A stretch of DNA of 40,896 nucleotides from the IMG/VR virus record IMGVR_UViG_3300049259_000191, positions 1 to 40,896 of that record. One strand, written 5' to 3'. This DNA is from a virus. Below the pieces are notes generated by a model. That model was not told where the DNA came from. It was given only the letters and a program-made list of their open reading frames with translations, and did no database searches. Positions 30,965-38,878 of this stretch are shown here, piece after piece. The position numbers and the translations under genes were made by a program. The first letter of the stretch is position 1; every line of letters begins with the position of its first letter.

Positions 30965-31440
30965 CGCTCACGCCGACACTTGCGCTCGATCCCGAACTGC
31001 TCCTCAACCCCGGCCAGGTTGCTCGTCTGTTCCGTGTAGCTCCGAAAACGGTTCTCGGATGGTGCGCGAGCGGGGATCTTCGTCACTACCGCCTGAGTGC
31101 TCGCGTCATTCGAATCGATCCCAATGATCTGGACGACTTCGCACGACTCCGTTCAGTGCGCGCTGCGGAGATGGATCAACGCCAGTCCGAACCGGTCGTG
31201 TCGCATCCTCCGTCCGACGTCGGCAGGCGGTTCGGCGAACGCGTCGAAGCTCTCCTCACGGAGCTCGGCTGGTCACGCCGGCGACTGGCGCGCGAGACCG
31301 GGCTGTCGGTCGGAACCGTCAACTCCTTCCTCGTCGAGCGACGCTGCCCACGCGTCGACACCGCCTACCGGATCGCCCTCGCGCTCGACACGACCCTCGA
31401 TGACCTTCTCGATCCGTTCGGCCGATCGGAACCGACGTGA
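30961..31440 (+). CDS. Two-HTH regulator (excisionase-type plus XRE-type)
   Basis: From ATG 30961 (ATGA overlap) the 159-residue protein has an excisionase-type HTH at about 13-60 (LLLNPGQVARLFRVAPKTVLGWCASGDLRHYR) and an XRE-type HTH at about 85-150 (LLTELGWSRRRLARETGLSVGTVNSFLVERRCPR). This order of two different HTH domains is uncommon. It could regulate the operon it is in or a host promoter. Confidence 0.7.
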   Translation: MTLTPTLALDPELLLNPGQVARLFRVAPKTVLGWCASGDLRHYRLSARVIRIDPNDLDDFARLRSVRAAEMDQRQSEPVVSHPPSDVGRRFGERVEALLTELGWSRRRLARETGLSVGTVNSFLVERRCPRVDTAYRIALALDTTLDDLLDPFGRSEPT

Positions 31441-31646
31441 GCGAACGCGTCGAATTGGACTGCGGCTGCATCGTGCTGGCCGATCACGAGCGAGGCGATC
31501 GCCTCGTGCACTGCCCAGGCAACGAGGGCGCTACGCCGTGCGAGGGCGGGATCCGCCACGCCGTCCACGCCACCGAGGTGTCGATCTTCGTGTACGAGAG
31601 CCGCCGACTCGATCCGATACCCGTCGCCGACGAGGGGGCCGACTGA
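31437..31646 (+). CDS. Small Cys-containing protein (69 aa), unknown
   Basis: GTG 31437 overlaps the previous stop. The sequence carries CGC and HCPG motifs (VELDCGCIVLADHERGDRLVHCPG) that could bind a metal. A similar C-G-C start appears in the next gene (MACGCVVDI), suggesting a duplicated domain. Unknown role. Confidence 0.5.
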   Translation: MSERVELDCGCIVLADHERGDRLVHCPGNEGATPCEGGIRHAVHATEVSIFVYESRRLDPIPVADEGAD

Positions 31647-32179
31647 TGGGTATGGGCGAAGGCGCGATCGAGATGGCCTGCGGTTGTGTCGTCGACATCG
31701 CGCAACTCAGTGCCGGTTCGGCCGTTGAGTGCTCTGGCCACGGGATTCGATGGGCGGTTCGATCAGAAGCGCAGCCGTGCACTCATTGTCCCGTGATCAT
31801 GTGGGGCTACTTCGCGGACCCCGGCACCCGGACAGGTGAGCAGGCGATCCGACGCGACGAGAGGCAACGCGTTGCGAAGGCGTTGCGAGGTGACCTTGCC
31901 GTAGTTGCGCGCGTGCTGTCATCGGTACTCGCGAACCCCGCGGCGACTCGTGATCATCGCCAGGCGATTGCGCAGTTCCTGAGCAAGGATCAGCGGGACA
32001 AGCTTCGACGTCTGCTCGACGGCGATTTCGCACGGATGGGCCTGTTCCTCGCTGCGCTGGTTGAGGAGGTCGATGATCCGTCTACTCGTCTGTCCTCTAC
32101 TCCGGAACGCCATCGACCCGTTCAGGATCATCGACCGGCGATCGCCGCCTTCCTCAACCAGGAGTCCGACGATGAATGA
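31646..32179 (+). CDS. Unknown early protein (177 aa) with paired Cys start
   Basis: ATG 31646 is in a TGATG junction. It begins with an EMACGCVVD segment like the neighbour upstream, and a CTHC pair near residue 51. The rest is a long helical section (AVVARVLSSVLANPAATRDHRQAIAQFL). No family is recognised. Confidence 0.5.
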   Translation: MGMGEGAIEMACGCVVDIAQLSAGSAVECSGHGIRWAVRSEAQPCTHCPVIMWGYFADPGTRTGEQAIRRDERQRVAKALRGDLAVVARVLSSVLANPAATRDHRQAIAQFLSKDQRDKLRRLLDGDFARMGLFLAALVEEVDDPSTRLSSTPERHRPVQDHRPAIAAFLNQESDDE

Positions 32180-32363
32180 GCATCTGATGAAGGCGAAGGC
32201 GGCGCTCGCCGATGCGCGCGACCTCGACATCCTCGATCCGCAATACACCGAGCTCCTCATCTGCGCACGTGTCCAAGCAGAGGTCGCCCAGGCCGACGCG
32301 CTCGAACGGATCGCGGCGGTGCTGGAGCAGATCGTGCCCGAGGTGGTGTGCATCAATGGCTGA
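32172..32363 (+). CDS. Small helical protein (63 aa)
   Basis: ATG 32172 overlaps the previous gene by eight bases. The product is a helix-rich small protein (KAKAALADARDLDIL, then RVQAEVAQADALERIAAVLEQIV). Alternating leucines suggest dimerisation. Unknown. Confidence 0.5.
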   Translation: MNEHLMKAKAALADARDLDILDPQYTELLICARVQAEVAQADALERIAAVLEQIVPEVVCING

Positions 32364-32670
32364 CGGTCCGCTCGCTGCTGGGTTCCGACACATCGACGAA
32401 GGCAACCCCGGCGTCGCCACACTCCTCGCGACAATGCTCTGCCGTCACGACCTCCACGCGGTAGCCGACGACGACGGCGTCACCGCCACGACGGGCGGGA
32501 TCGTCATCAAGATCAGCCATCGGCAGATCAAGGCGATCGTCGACCGCGCTCTCGACGCCGACGGCATGACGTTCTCGCAGGCGATCTCGGCTGAGGTGCA
32601 TCTCACCGTCCAGATGATCATCGAGGCCGCCTCGACGATCGATCACGCGCTCCTGGACGGGACGCCGTGA
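32356..32670 (+). CDS. Unknown early protein (104 aa)
   Basis: ATG 32356 overlaps the previous gene. It has a beta strand pair (GVTATTGGIVIKI) and a helical end (TVQMIIEAASTIDHALL). No family is recognised. Confidence 0.45.
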   Translation: MADGPLAAGFRHIDEGNPGVATLLATMLCRHDLHAVADDDGVTATTGGIVIKISHRQIKAIVDRALDADGMTFSQAISAEVHLTVQMIIEAASTIDHALLDGTP

Positions 32671-33362
32671 TGAGGCGACTACTGGAACGGGCCCGCCCGC
32701 TGCTCGATCGACTTCCGCACGACACGCTCATGATCGGCGGCAAGCCCTACATGCGGCGCTGGTACCTCTTCGGCTACGCGCCCGACCCCGAGGATGTCGA
32801 CAAGCGCATGATCTGTGCTGTCTGCAGCGGTGACGTCTACCGCGCCGAGAACACGGCCGGCTCGTGGTGGGCGCATGCCGGTCACGGCGGTGGAGTACTC
32901 GACGAGCGCCACTCCGCCGTTGCGATCTCCGCGTCCCGGCCGGGCTGGTGGTGGCGCGATCACGGCATCGGCGCGGTGCGAGTGCACGAGATCGTCGCCG
33001 GCGACGACAGCCGAGCCTTCCACGATCATCCGTGGGCATTCCTCGCCATCGGACTGAGCGGCTCGTACATCGAAGAAACCCCGGACCCCGGCCTCGTCGA
33101 GCACGACGCGGCCGGTGTCGTCACGCAGTGTCCGCTCCCGGGAATCTGGTGGAACCGCAAGCGCCGGTTCACGGCCCCGTTCGTCAACGTCAAGCGCGCT
33201 ACCGATCTGCACGTACTCGACGTGCACGACGGTCCCGTCTGGACGCTGTTCCTCACCCGTCCGAAGACGCGCAGTTGGGGATTCGCCGGCCCGTTCGGAT
33301 GGATGGGCTGGCGCGACTTCGACTCCGCGTTCCCCGAACGAGACGCATGGACCGACGCGTGA
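32670..33362 (+). CDS. Cupin-like protein
   Basis: ATG 32670 in a TGATG junction gives 230 residues. The central part has a cupin-type metal-binding pattern: FHDHPWAFLAIGLSGSYIEE at about 115-135, followed by a beta-barrel segment with DLHVLDVHDGPVWTLFLTRPKTRSWGF. The H-D-H pair suggests a metal centre. It may modify a small molecule, sugar or DNA; the exact substrate is unknown. A CAVC pair near residue 50 is also present. Confidence 0.6.
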   Translation: MRRLLERARPLLDRLPHDTLMIGGKPYMRRWYLFGYAPDPEDVDKRMICAVCSGDVYRAENTAGSWWAHAGHGGGVLDERHSAVAISASRPGWWWRDHGIGAVRVHEIVAGDDSRAFHDHPWAFLAIGLSGSYIEETPDPGLVEHDAAGVVTQCPLPGIWWNRKRRFTAPFVNVKRATDLHVLDVHDGPVWTLFLTRPKTRSWGFAGPFGWMGWRDFDSAFPERDAWTDA

Positions 33363-33526
33363 CCGCCGAAGCGCGCAGCCTTGTCGACCTGCTGTCGATC
33401 GAGCAGCACGGCCGACTCGATGGGCGTGAACGGCTCGCGTCGATCGTGTTCCCGAACGGGTCGATCGCCAGTGTCCCGCCTGAACTTTCCGTCTCGGTAT
33501 GGCGCGGGATGCGTGACCAGTCGTGA
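33359..33526 (+). CDS. Small protein (55 aa), unknown
   Basis: GTG 33359 overlaps the previous stop (GTGA), preferred over ATG 33347. The product is acidic at the start then beta-like (RLASIVFPNGSIASVPPEL). Its stop again overlaps the following gene. Unknown. Confidence 0.45.
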   Translation: MTAEARSLVDLLSIEQHGRLDGRERLASIVFPNGSIASVPPELSVSVWRGMRDQS

Positions 33527-33696
33527 CCGACAAAGCCGCGCAATGCCCGCGCGTCGTAGGCGGATCCGATGGCGGCCTTACGAGGTGCGGCAACGAAATG
33601 CCGTGCCCGGATCATCGACGTCTCGACGGCGTCCCGACCGAGGAACTCGAGGCGGAGCTCACTCGCCGAAAGCAGGACCCGAACGATGGCAGCTGA
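33523..33696 (+). CDS. Small Cys/His-rich protein (57 aa)
   Basis: GTG 33523 overlaps the previous stop (GTGA). It has CPRVVGG, RCGNEMPCPDHRR and an acidic helix, a likely zinc-ribbon pattern. The end overlaps the HerA-like start by 11 bases. Unknown function. Confidence 0.5.
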   Translation: MTDKAAQCPRVVGGSDGGLTRCGNEMPCPDHRRLDGVPTEELEAELTRRKQDPNDGS

Positions 33697-35470
33697 ACTC
33701 CGCATCTCGCCTGACCTGTCGCTGCCGCTCGAGGCCGCGACGGAGACGTTCGCCATCCTCGCCGTGAAGCGGGCTGGCAAGAGCAACGCGGCAGTCGTGA
33801 TGGCCGAGGAGATGTACGACGTCGGGATCCCGTGGGTCGCCATCGACGCCAAGGGCGATTGGTGGGGCGTTCGTGCCGCCGGCGACGGCGAGGCGGCGGG
33901 TCTCTCGGTCCTCGTGTTCGGTGGCCTGCACGGTGACGTGCCGCTCGAGCCTGGGAGCGGGCGTCTCGTGGCCGATCTCGTTGTCGAGCAGCGGATCACG
34001 TGCGTCCTCGATGTGTCAGAGATGACGAAGGCCGACCAGCGCCGGTTCCTGATCGACTTCGCTGACCGGCTCTACCGGCGCAACACCGAACCGCTCCACG
34101 TCTTCTGTGAGGAAGCCGACGAGTACATCCCGCAGCGGGTCCTCGGTGAGATGGCGAAGCTCGTCGGGGCGTTCGAGACGCTCGTGAAGCGAGGCGGGTT
34201 CCGAGGCATCGGCATCACGCTCATCACACAGCGCAGCGCCTCGCTCAACAAGGACGTGCTCACGCAAGCCGGGACGCTCATCGCCATGCGGACGCCGAGC
34301 CCGCAGGACCGGAAGGCCGTCCTGGCGTGGATCGATTACCACCAGGCCGGCAAGGAGGTCGTTGACGAGCTGCCATTGCTCGAGGACGGCGAGGCGTGGG
34401 TGTTTTCGCCGCAGTGGCTCCGCACGTTGCAGAAGATTCGGTTCCGTCGGCGTCGTACGTTCGATTCCGGTGCGACGCCGAAGGTTGGCGGCAAGCCGCG
34501 GCCTCCTGCCCGCTTGGCCGACGTCGATCTCGCCGCCATCAAGGAGCAGATGGCCGAGACGATCGAGCGAGCGAAGGCCGATGATCCGAAGGAGCTCCGC
34601 AAGCAGATCAAGCAGCTGCAGCAGCAGCTCGGCGAACGTCCGGCGGAGCGCGAGGTCGTCGAGATCGAAGTGCCGATCGTGCCCGCCGAGGTGCGCGACG
34701 CCGTCGTAGCGATCGGCCAGATCGCCGACCGGGCGTCGATCAACCTCCAGGAGGCGATCGCCAAGGTCTTCGGCGACATCCTCGAGCAGACCGTCGGCCT
34801 GGTCGCCGGCGGCTGGGGGATTCAGGCCGAGCGCACTGCGAGCGTGATCGACGCCGGCGAGCGCTTCACAGATCGTTCGGGCAGGGCGAAACGGACAGCC
34901 CCTACTCCGCCTGCTTCCGTCGCACGTCGGGGAGACATCCCGATGGCACCCCGCCCTGCCCGAACGAACACCGTCGAGGGCGTGAACGAGCCGAGGCAGC
35001 GGATCCTCGACGCGATCGCCTGGTACAACTCGGTCGGCGTCGCCACGCCCCGCCGCGGCCACGTCGCCTTCGTCGCAGGTACTTCGCCGGCGTCATCGGG
35101 TTTCGAGAAGAACCTCGGCGCGCTGCGCACCGCCGGCCTCGTGCACTATCCGGAGCCCGGCACCGTCGCGCTCACGCCTGACGGCGCTGAGGTAGCCCGG
35201 CCCTCCGTGCAGATCAGCACGACCGCCGAGCTCATCGACGCGCTCGGTGCGCGGCTCGGGAAGCCGAAGGCGGCGATCCTGCGCGCACTCGTCGACGTGT
35301 ACCCCGAACCGATGGACCGCGTCGAACTCGCCGAGCGCGTGGGCGTGTCGCCGCAGTCCAGCGGATTCGAGAAGAACATCGGGTCGCTGCGAGGCCTCGG
35401 ATTTGTCGCCTACCCCGGCCCCGGGCTCGTCGTCGCGACGGATCTGCTGTTCATCGACGGTGACCGATGA
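33686..35470 (+). CDS. HerA/FtsK-like ATPase with tandem C-terminal repeats
   Basis: The 594-residue protein starts at ATG 33686. Walker A is AVKRAGKSN (residues 26-34), Walker B is LHVFCEEADEY (137-147), and a TQR sensor (181-183) follows, the layout of HerA/FtsK DNA-translocating ATPases. A helical/coiled-coil middle (300-350) follows, then two similar C-terminal repeats (PASSGFEKNLGALRTAGLVHYPEPG near 470-495 and PQSSGFEKNIGSLRGLGFVAYPGPG near 555-580), probably winged helices. No nuclease partner is recognised beside it. Confidence 0.75.
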   Translation: MAAELRISPDLSLPLEAATETFAILAVKRAGKSNAAVVMAEEMYDVGIPWVAIDAKGDWWGVRAAGDGEAAGLSVLVFGGLHGDVPLEPGSGRLVADLVVEQRITCVLDVSEMTKADQRRFLIDFADRLYRRNTEPLHVFCEEADEYIPQRVLGEMAKLVGAFETLVKRGGFRGIGITLITQRSASLNKDVLTQAGTLIAMRTPSPQDRKAVLAWIDYHQAGKEVVDELPLLEDGEAWVFSPQWLRTLQKIRFRRRRTFDSGATPKVGGKPRPPARLADVDLAAIKEQMAETIERAKADDPKELRKQIKQLQQQLGERPAEREVVEIEVPIVPAEVRDAVVAIGQIADRASINLQEAIAKVFGDILEQTVGLVAGGWGIQAERTASVIDAGERFTDRSGRAKRTAPTPPASVARRGDIPMAPRPARTNTVEGVNEPRQRILDAIAWYNSVGVATPRRGHVAFVAGTSPASSGFEKNLGALRTAGLVHYPEPGTVALTPDGAEVARPSVQISTTAELIDALGARLGKPKAAILRALVDVYPEPMDRVELAERVGVSPQSSGFEKNIGSLRGLGFVAYPGPGLVVATDLLFIDGDR

Positions 35471-35730
35471 CGACGATCGCCGAATGCACACACGGAATGC
35501 CGTCGCCGCGCGCGTGCATCGAGTGCATGGAGGCCGGACCGGTCGGCGCGCCGACATCATGGCACCGCGTCGGTAGCCCGTTCCGTGCCGCCTATCCCGC
35601 CTACTGCTCAGGATGCGGACATCTGGTCGCTGTCGGCGCGCTGATCCAGCGGTGGGACTGGGCCGACGACCGCACCGTCTACACGCACGAGGCCTGCACG
35701 CCCACCACATCGCCGAAGGAGCAGCAGTGA
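35467..35730 (+). CDS. Small Cys-rich protein (87 aa)
   Basis: ATG 35467 overlaps the ATPase stop (ATGA). Cys pairs are CTHG, CIEC, CSGC and HEAC, so it may bind zinc. It is short and soluble. Its stop overlaps the next start (GTGA). No family. Confidence 0.5.
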   Translation: MTTIAECTHGMPSPRACIECMEAGPVGAPTSWHRVGSPFRAAYPAYCSGCGHLVAVGALIQRWDWADDRTVYTHEACTPTTSPKEQQ

Positions 35731-35840
35731 CCAGAACAGCGACGCGCCCATACCCCCCCCCCACGGACGGCACGGCCCTCCGTGGTGCCCAACCGCTCGC
35801 ACTGGCGGAGACGATCAGTGACCGCGCCCCAGCACGCTGA
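35727..35840 (+). CDS. Short protein (37 aa) with poly-C tract, doubtful
   Basis: GTG 35727 overlaps the previous stop. The frame has a Y-P-P-P stretch from a C10 run and then DGTALRGAQPLALAETISD. Its stop at 35838-35840 lies inside the ParB-like gene. If the C run has 11 bases instead of 10, this frame would end in a CAGTGA, exactly overlapping the parB GTG. Either version is possible. Confidence 0.35.
   Translation: MTRTATRPYPPPTDGTALRGAQPLALAETISDRAPAR
35753..35762 (+). repeat. Poly-C tract (C10)
   Basis: Ten consecutive C (after TA at 35751-35752) lie inside the short gene before the ParB-like gene. Homopolymer runs of this length can vary by one base during replication or sequencing, so gene frame here is uncertain. 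Confidence 0.8.
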
Positions 35841-36555
35841 CGTCGCGCCCGGAATCCTCATGCTGCCTGTCGACCAGCTGACGATCGGGCTCGACTTCCG
35901 CCTCGACGACGACCCTGAGGACCTCGAGGAGCTCGCGCTGTCGATCGGCGAGCTCGGAGTACTCCAGGCGCTCGTCGTGCGCCAGGTCAAGGACGGCTGG
36001 GAGGTTGTCGCCGGGCGTCGGCGTCTCGCTGCGGCGCGTATCGCTGGCCTGTCGTCGGTGCCCTGCATGCTTCGAACGCTCACCGCTGACGAGGCGGCCG
36101 ATGTCGCCCTGGCCGAGAACATGCACCGCCGGGATCTATCCGCCGTCGAGATCGCGCTCGCGTACGCGCGGTTGCGCGACCGAGGGCTCCTGCAGAAGGA
36201 GATCGCGAAAAGGGTCGGGAAGTCCGAGGGTCACGTCTCGCTCCTGCTGACGCTCCTCGAGATCCCGGAGGAGCTCCGCGACAAGGTCCACCGCCGCGAG
36301 ATGAGCTACCGCACCGCGGTCGACCGGTGGCGCCGGCGGGGTGACCATGGCGGAGGAGCCGGCACGCACGGGAAGCTGACCGGCGATACCGCTGAGCTGG
36401 TAACCCATTGGCGGCGCCGGCACGACCGGCTCCTCGCCGGCATCCACCAGGTCGTCAAGGCGAAGACCGACACGATCGCCATGCGGTCGATGCTGAACCG
36501 GCTGCTGCAGGTCGATCGCGAGCCGCTCGCTGAGCAGGACGGACGGCAGCGATGA
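35818..36555 (+). CDS. ParB/Spo0J-like protein
   Basis: The protein is 245 residues from GTG 35818, preceded by GGCGGAGACGATCA. It has the ParB N-terminal box: LPVDQLTIGLDFRLD, ELGVLQALVVR, AGRRRLAAARIAG and ENMHRRDLSAVEIA, then an HTH (LQKEIAKRVGKSEGHVSLLLTLLEIP) at about 120-150. ParB binds centromere-like sites and partitions DNA; phage versions can be regulators or nucleases. No ParA gene is near. It is coupled to the next small gene by an ATGA overlap. Confidence 0.8.
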   Translation: MTAPQHADVAPGILMLPVDQLTIGLDFRLDDDPEDLEELALSIGELGVLQALVVRQVKDGWEVVAGRRRLAAARIAGLSSVPCMLRTLTADEAADVALAENMHRRDLSAVEIALAYARLRDRGLLQKEIAKRVGKSEGHVSLLLTLLEIPEELRDKVHRREMSYRTAVDRWRRRGDHGGGAGTHGKLTGDTAELVTHWRRRHDRLLAGIHQVVKAKTDTIAMRSMLNRLLQVDREPLAEQDGRQR

Positions 36556-36740
36556 GGCTTCGCCGATGGCAGCTCGTCTGGTCGAAGGCGAACGGCAAGA
36601 GGACGCCGGGAGCGCGGTTCTTCTTCCGCCGAAACGCCGAACGTCACGCACGTGCTCTCTTCTACGAGATGGGCTTCCACGTGCCGCCGATCGACGACAT
36701 GCCGACCCGGCCGCGCAACGTCGAGGTCGAACATGTCTGA
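36552..36740 (+). CDS. Small basic protein (62 aa)
   Basis: ATG 36552 overlaps the ParB-like stop. It starts with MRLRRWQLVWSKANGKRTPGARFFFRR, strongly basic, and ends neutral. It is a possible nucleic-acid-binding protein. Unknown. Confidence 0.5.
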   Translation: MRLRRWQLVWSKANGKRTPGARFFFRRNAERHARALFYEMGFHVPPIDDMPTRPRNVEVEHV

Positions 36741-36969
36741 GCACGCGCCGGCCGGCGAGCGAGTCGAGATGACCGTGGCCGAGGTCGAGGAACTGTGCCG
36801 CCTCGCAGCGACCGAGGCGGTCACGACCGCGCTCGACGGGCTGCGTGCGCTTCCCGTCGAGCAGCGAATGGACGCGATGGGGATGCAGCGGGTCGAAGGG
36901 ATGGTCGACATGGAAGTTCTGATGCAGCGCGGCGTTCTCTGGGCGCCCAGAGAGGAATGGCCCACATGA
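36733..36969 (+). CDS. Acidic helical protein (78 aa)
   Basis: ATG 36733 overlaps the previous gene by eight bases. The sequence is helical and Met-rich (EMTVAEVEELCRLAATEAVTTAL then MDAMGMQRVEGMVDMEVLM). It ends before the pseudogene with an ATGA overlap. No family. Confidence 0.45.
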   Translation: MSEHAPAGERVEMTVAEVEELCRLAATEAVTTALDGLRALPVEQRMDAMGMQRVEGMVDMEVLMQRGVLWAPREEWPT

Positions 36970-37311
36970 CCCGGCCGGCACGTCACGACCCGGCCGGTGG
37001 TAGCGGTTGGTCGCTCATCAGCCTCATGTTCTCTGCGCCGCTCATCGGCGTGCGTCTGCGGTGGCCGAACGTGCTGCACGCCATCGACATGGATGGCCTG
37101 CCGATCAAGAGCTGGCCGAACGGGAAGGCGCGTTCCGTCTGCGGCCTCAGCGGTCTCCGTGTCGTCGCATCGGGGCGACTCGATTGGCCTGTGGCCTCCC
37201 CGGCTGCGCGGCCTTCCGAACGGAACGATCCGGTGCGAGGAGTGCCACCAGGCGATGGGCCGGAAGCGCCCGCGCTCGACGTTCAAGCCGAAGGAGATGG
37301 CGGATGCGTAA
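36966..37311 (+). pseudogene. Frameshifted gene with a 7-bp near-tandem duplication
   Basis: From ATG 36966 the frame codes a good protein up to RLDWP near 37190. The +1 frame then carries PPRLRGLPNG, TIRCEECHQAMGRKRPRS and ends at TAA 37309-37311. TGGCCTG (37185-37191) is followed at once by TGGCCTC (37192-37198). Removing seven bases restores one frame of 112 residues reading DWPPRLRGLP. The Cys pair CEEC and the HAIDMDG and CGLSGLRVV segments are common in such actinophage proteins. The break may be real, or a sequencing or assembly error. Confidence 0.65.
37185..37198 (+). repeat. 7-bp imperfect tandem duplication causing the frameshift
   Basis: TGGCCTG then TGGCCTC; the last base differs. 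Its length of seven bases shifts the frame by +1. Confidence 0.7.
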
Positions 37312-37326
37312 CCAGCGGACGGCCAC

Positions 37327-38187
37327 GTGAAGAACGGTGTGTACAGAGGCCATAGCGCCGGCACGATCGCCATGATCAACACATCGTTCGCGACGCTGAC
37401 CAAGACCGCCGTCGACGTGGCGATGACGTACTCGATCGACCTCGGGATCGTCCATCAGATGTTCGCCTCGGCCGAGCTCGACGGCTGCGCGGCGTGGGTG
37501 AAGGCCGACCCCGATCGGCTGCTCGTGCTGTCAGTGCGGGGCATCGCGTCGGATCTCGCCCGACAGTGGGACAACACCCGCGACGACGCGAAGCATCTCG
37601 CGTTGGCGCACGACCTCAAGGCGCGGGGGATCGCAGCGCGCACCGTCATTCGCTACGGCTGGGAGATGCAGGGCAGTTGGTTCCCGTGGGGACCCACCAA
37701 GACCGGTGATGGGACGCAGGCGCCGGGCTTCGTGCGGATGTTCCGTCGTGTCGCCAAGCTGTACCGCGCGGTGCCGGAGCTGCGCATCAACTGGTGCGCG
37801 AACGGCTGCCCTCAGAACGCCGGCGCCTGGTGGCCGGGTGACGACGTGGTCGACATCGTGGGGATGGACCGCTACGACGCCTGGGTCGGGAACATCCTCG
37901 ACCCGGCGAAACGGTGGGCCAGGGTCGGCGCCGACTTCGACCGTCAGGCCGCGTTCGCCGACGCGCACGGGAAGGCGAAGTCGCTCGACGAGTGGGCGTG
38001 CTGGCACACCGGCTCACCGGCCTACGGCGGTGGGGACTCGCCGTACTTCGTGACCAGCGTGGCGAAGCATCTCGCCGACCACGGCTACTTGTACTCAACC
38101 TACTTCGACAGCTCAGCCGGCGGTGTCGGCGTGACGTTGGCGGATTGTCCGAAGGCGCGCGCCGCGTACATGGCGGCGTTCGCATGA
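37327..38187 (+). CDS. GH26-like glycoside hydrolase
   Basis: The protein has 286 residues from GTG 37327, with a weak ribosome-binding site. It shows a TIM-barrel glycosidase pattern: RYGWEMQGSWFPWG with acid/base Glu113, then DDVVDIVGMDRYDAW and a SLDEWACW segment with nucleophile Glu222. GH26 enzymes are beta-mannanases or related. There is no signal peptide or fibre domain. A role could be degradation of host surface polysaccharide at lysis or in adsorption, or modification of an intracellular glycan; not decidable. Confidence 0.7.
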   Translation: MKNGVYRGHSAGTIAMINTSFATLTKTAVDVAMTYSIDLGIVHQMFASAELDGCAAWVKADPDRLLVLSVRGIASDLARQWDNTRDDAKHLALAHDLKARGIAARTVIRYGWEMQGSWFPWGPTKTGDGTQAPGFVRMFRRVAKLYRAVPELRINWCANGCPQNAGAWWPGDDVVDIVGMDRYDAWVGNILDPAKRWARVGADFDRQAAFADAHGKAKSLDEWACWHTGSPAYGGGDSPYFVTSVAKHLADHGYLYSTYFDSSAGGVGVTLADCPKARAAYMAAFA

Positions 38188-38205
38188 CGCGGGCGGGAGG
38201 TAGTC

Positions 38206-38745
38206 GTGTCCGAGGGTGATGGACTCCACGCCGCGCTCCCGCGTTCGTTCGAGCGGTTAGCGGACGATCTTGTCGTGGGTCGCCATGGCGAGCCGCACGT
38301 CGCCTTTGCCGTCCTGATCTACCCCGACCGGGAGCCCGCCGTCGTGGCGGTCACCGAACGCGGCGCCGGCACATGCGACCTATCGAAGATCGTCTCCGGC
38401 AATGAGGACGACCGCGACCGGGAGGGCCGGTTCTTCTCGCTCGCCGATCTCGAGGAAGCCGAGGACGCGCTACGAGACGCCCTCATGGGCATCCGCACGT
38501 TCGGCTACACGAAGCGCGTCTGCGGACTGGGTGAGCACGTCGGCGACTGGATCAAAGACCAGTGGGTCGCTCGTCGTGACCGCCGCCTGGAAGCCGAGAT
38601 GGAGAAGGCCGCGCACGACGCGAAGTACGCCCACAAGTGCGAGTTCTGCGGCTCCGGGTTCACCGAGCGCGGGCTGGGGATGCACCAGACCCGCTCGCTT
38701 CCGTGCAGCCGCCGCAAAGCCGAGAAGGAGGCCGCAAATGCCTGA
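38206..38745 (+). CDS. Protein with C-terminal C2H2-like zinc finger
   Basis: GTG 38206 has a GGGAGG Shine-Dalgarno. The 179-residue product has a beta-rich N-terminus, a helical middle with many charged residues, and a C-terminal zinc-finger motif (HKCEFCGSGFTERGLGMHQTRSLPC) at about 147-171. This looks like a C-x2-C...H...C finger. It might bind DNA. Overlaps the next start. Confidence 0.55.
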   Translation: MSEGDGLHAALPRSFERLADDLVVGRHGEPHVAFAVLIYPDREPAVVAVTERGAGTCDLSKIVSGNEDDRDREGRFFSLADLEEAEDALRDALMGIRTFGYTKRVCGLGEHVGDWIKDQWVARRDRRLEAEMEKAAHDAKYAHKCEFCGSGFTERGLGMHQTRSLPCSRRKAEKEAANA

Positions 38746-38878
38746 GCGGGCGGGGCAGCGCATCACCTGGCAGCGCATCGAGGAGGACGAGATACCGCGC
38801 GAAGTGGCGCAGCAGTTGGACGCACTCGCTGCGCTCGACGAGAAGGGTCACGAGTGCTGGTGGATGGTGGCCCGATGA
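38738..38878 (+). CDS. Small protein (46 aa)
   Basis: ATG 38738 overlaps the previous gene by eight bases. The product is acidic/helical (IEEDEIPREVAQQLDALAALDEKG) and ends with a Trp pair (ECWWMVAR). Unknown. Confidence 0.45.
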   Translation: MPERAGQRITWQRIEEDEIPREVAQQLDALAALDEKGHECWWMVAR

